The notes beneath the pieces were generated by a model. The model saw nothing but the letters and a program-made list of their open reading frames with translations, was not told the origin of the DNA and ran no database searches. Of a stretch of DNA of 64,000 bases, positions 63,546 to 64,000 are shown piece after piece. The translations under genes and the position numbers were made by a program. Each line of letters opens with the position of its first letter. Positions within the stretch are counted from its first letter, which is position 1. The stretch is from positions 356,676 through 420,675 of the forward strand of contig NZ_OBEK01000002.1 in assembly GCF_900215625.1 (NCBI RefSeq), written 5' to 3'. The stretch is from Terribacillus aidingensis (GTDB taxonomy: Bacteria; Bacillota; Bacilli; Bacillales; Amphibacillaceae).

Positions 63546-63974
63546 ATGGCATTTCAAAATCCTGAAAATAGCATAATTCGTGATACATTGACGAAAGCAA
63601 AAACGATTGCGGTAGTTGGATTGTCCGATTCTCCTACGCGCACTTCTTATGGCGTTTCACAGGCGATGCAGCAGGCAGGATACCGTATTATTCCTGTCAA
63701 CCCGACAATAACGGAAGTGCTTGGCGAAAAAGCATACTCTTCCTTGGCGGATGTACCAGACCAAATCGACATCATCAATGTTTTCAGGCGGCCGGAATAC
63801 TTACCGGACTTGGCAAGGGAAGCGAGTAAAACGAATGCGCGCGTCTTTTGGGCGCAGCAAGGCGTTTATGACGAAGAAGCAGCTGCCTATTTGAAACATG
63901 AAGGATTTACGGTCATGATGGACCTTTGCATTAAAGTAGCACATAGTGTACTTGTCAGACCTTCCAATAATTAA
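63546..63974 (+). CDS. yneT: YneT, CoA-binding Rossmann protein
   Basis: 142 residues with ribosome site AAAGGAGG. CoA-binding-domain motifs AVVGLSDSPTRTSYGVSQAM, YRIIPVNPT, INVFRRPEYLPD and FWAQQGVYDEEAA are clear. Molecular role is unknown. In B. subtilis parE and parC follow; the window ends before that point. Confidence 0.9.
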   Translation: MAFQNPENSIIRDTLTKAKTIAVVGLSDSPTRTSYGVSQAMQQAGYRIIPVNPTITEVLGEKAYSSLADVPDQIDIINVFRRPEYLPDLAREASKTNARVFWAQQGVYDEEAAAYLKHEGFTVMMDLCIKVAHSVLVRPSNN

Positions 63975-64000
63975 GCTCGCCCCATCTGCTCCCAGCAGGT

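Overview
The window comes from a spore-forming member of the Bacillaceae. The right half (about 42.7-64 kb) follows the Bacillus subtilis gene order lexA - (yneA slot) - yneB - ynzC - tkt - sirA - yneF - ccdA - yneI - ccdC - kinase - sspP - citB - yneN - yneP - yneQ, then yidD, folE2, plsY, a compatible-solute ABC transporter and yneT. SspP, SirA and a Spo0-type kinase point to sporulation. The genus cannot be fixed from this sequence; a moderately halophilic or soil relative such as Terribacillus or Oceanobacillus would fit.

The left half (1-36.7 kb) is AT-rich mobile DNA of the SPbeta type. It opens with a cluster of HEPN-like and unrecognised genes beside a dead RelA/SpoT-like gene (1-3.8 kb). 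Then comes a lysogeny-control block resembling SPbeta yopP-yopQ-yopR (3.9-7.5 kb), in which the yopP-like recombinase is frameshifted. From 7.5 to 13.3 kb small genes and many broken ones are mixed, including two tandem copies of a cysteine-rich gene, each broken by a different frameshift.

From 13.5 to 36.4 kb almost everything is intact: an SSB-like protein, a RecA-like ATPase, a DnaB-type helicase, a DnaG-type primase, a RecJ/DHH exonuclease and a DnaE-type polymerase; then a complete nucleotide module (NMP kinase-like protein, NrdE, NrdI, NrdF, a thioredoxin-like protein, a MazG-like pyrophosphatase, thymidylate synthase) and a RecU-like resolvase. No capsid, portal, terminase or tail gene lies in the window; they may lie left of base 1 or be lost. 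A 14-bp AT-rich repeat (AAGTAAAATAAAAT) precedes many phage genes and often sits inside or beside a promoter-like sequence.

From 36.7 to 42.7 kb there is a transition zone: phased TGACCACC repeats, a small membrane protein, an M15-type endolysin, small membrane and lipoprotein genes, a decayed M28 peptidase and a transposase-like remnant. From lexA rightwards the DNA is compact host chromosome. LexA boxes flank the lexA/yneB intergenic region, where a 31-residue single-membrane-segment protein replaces the expected YneA division inhibitor.
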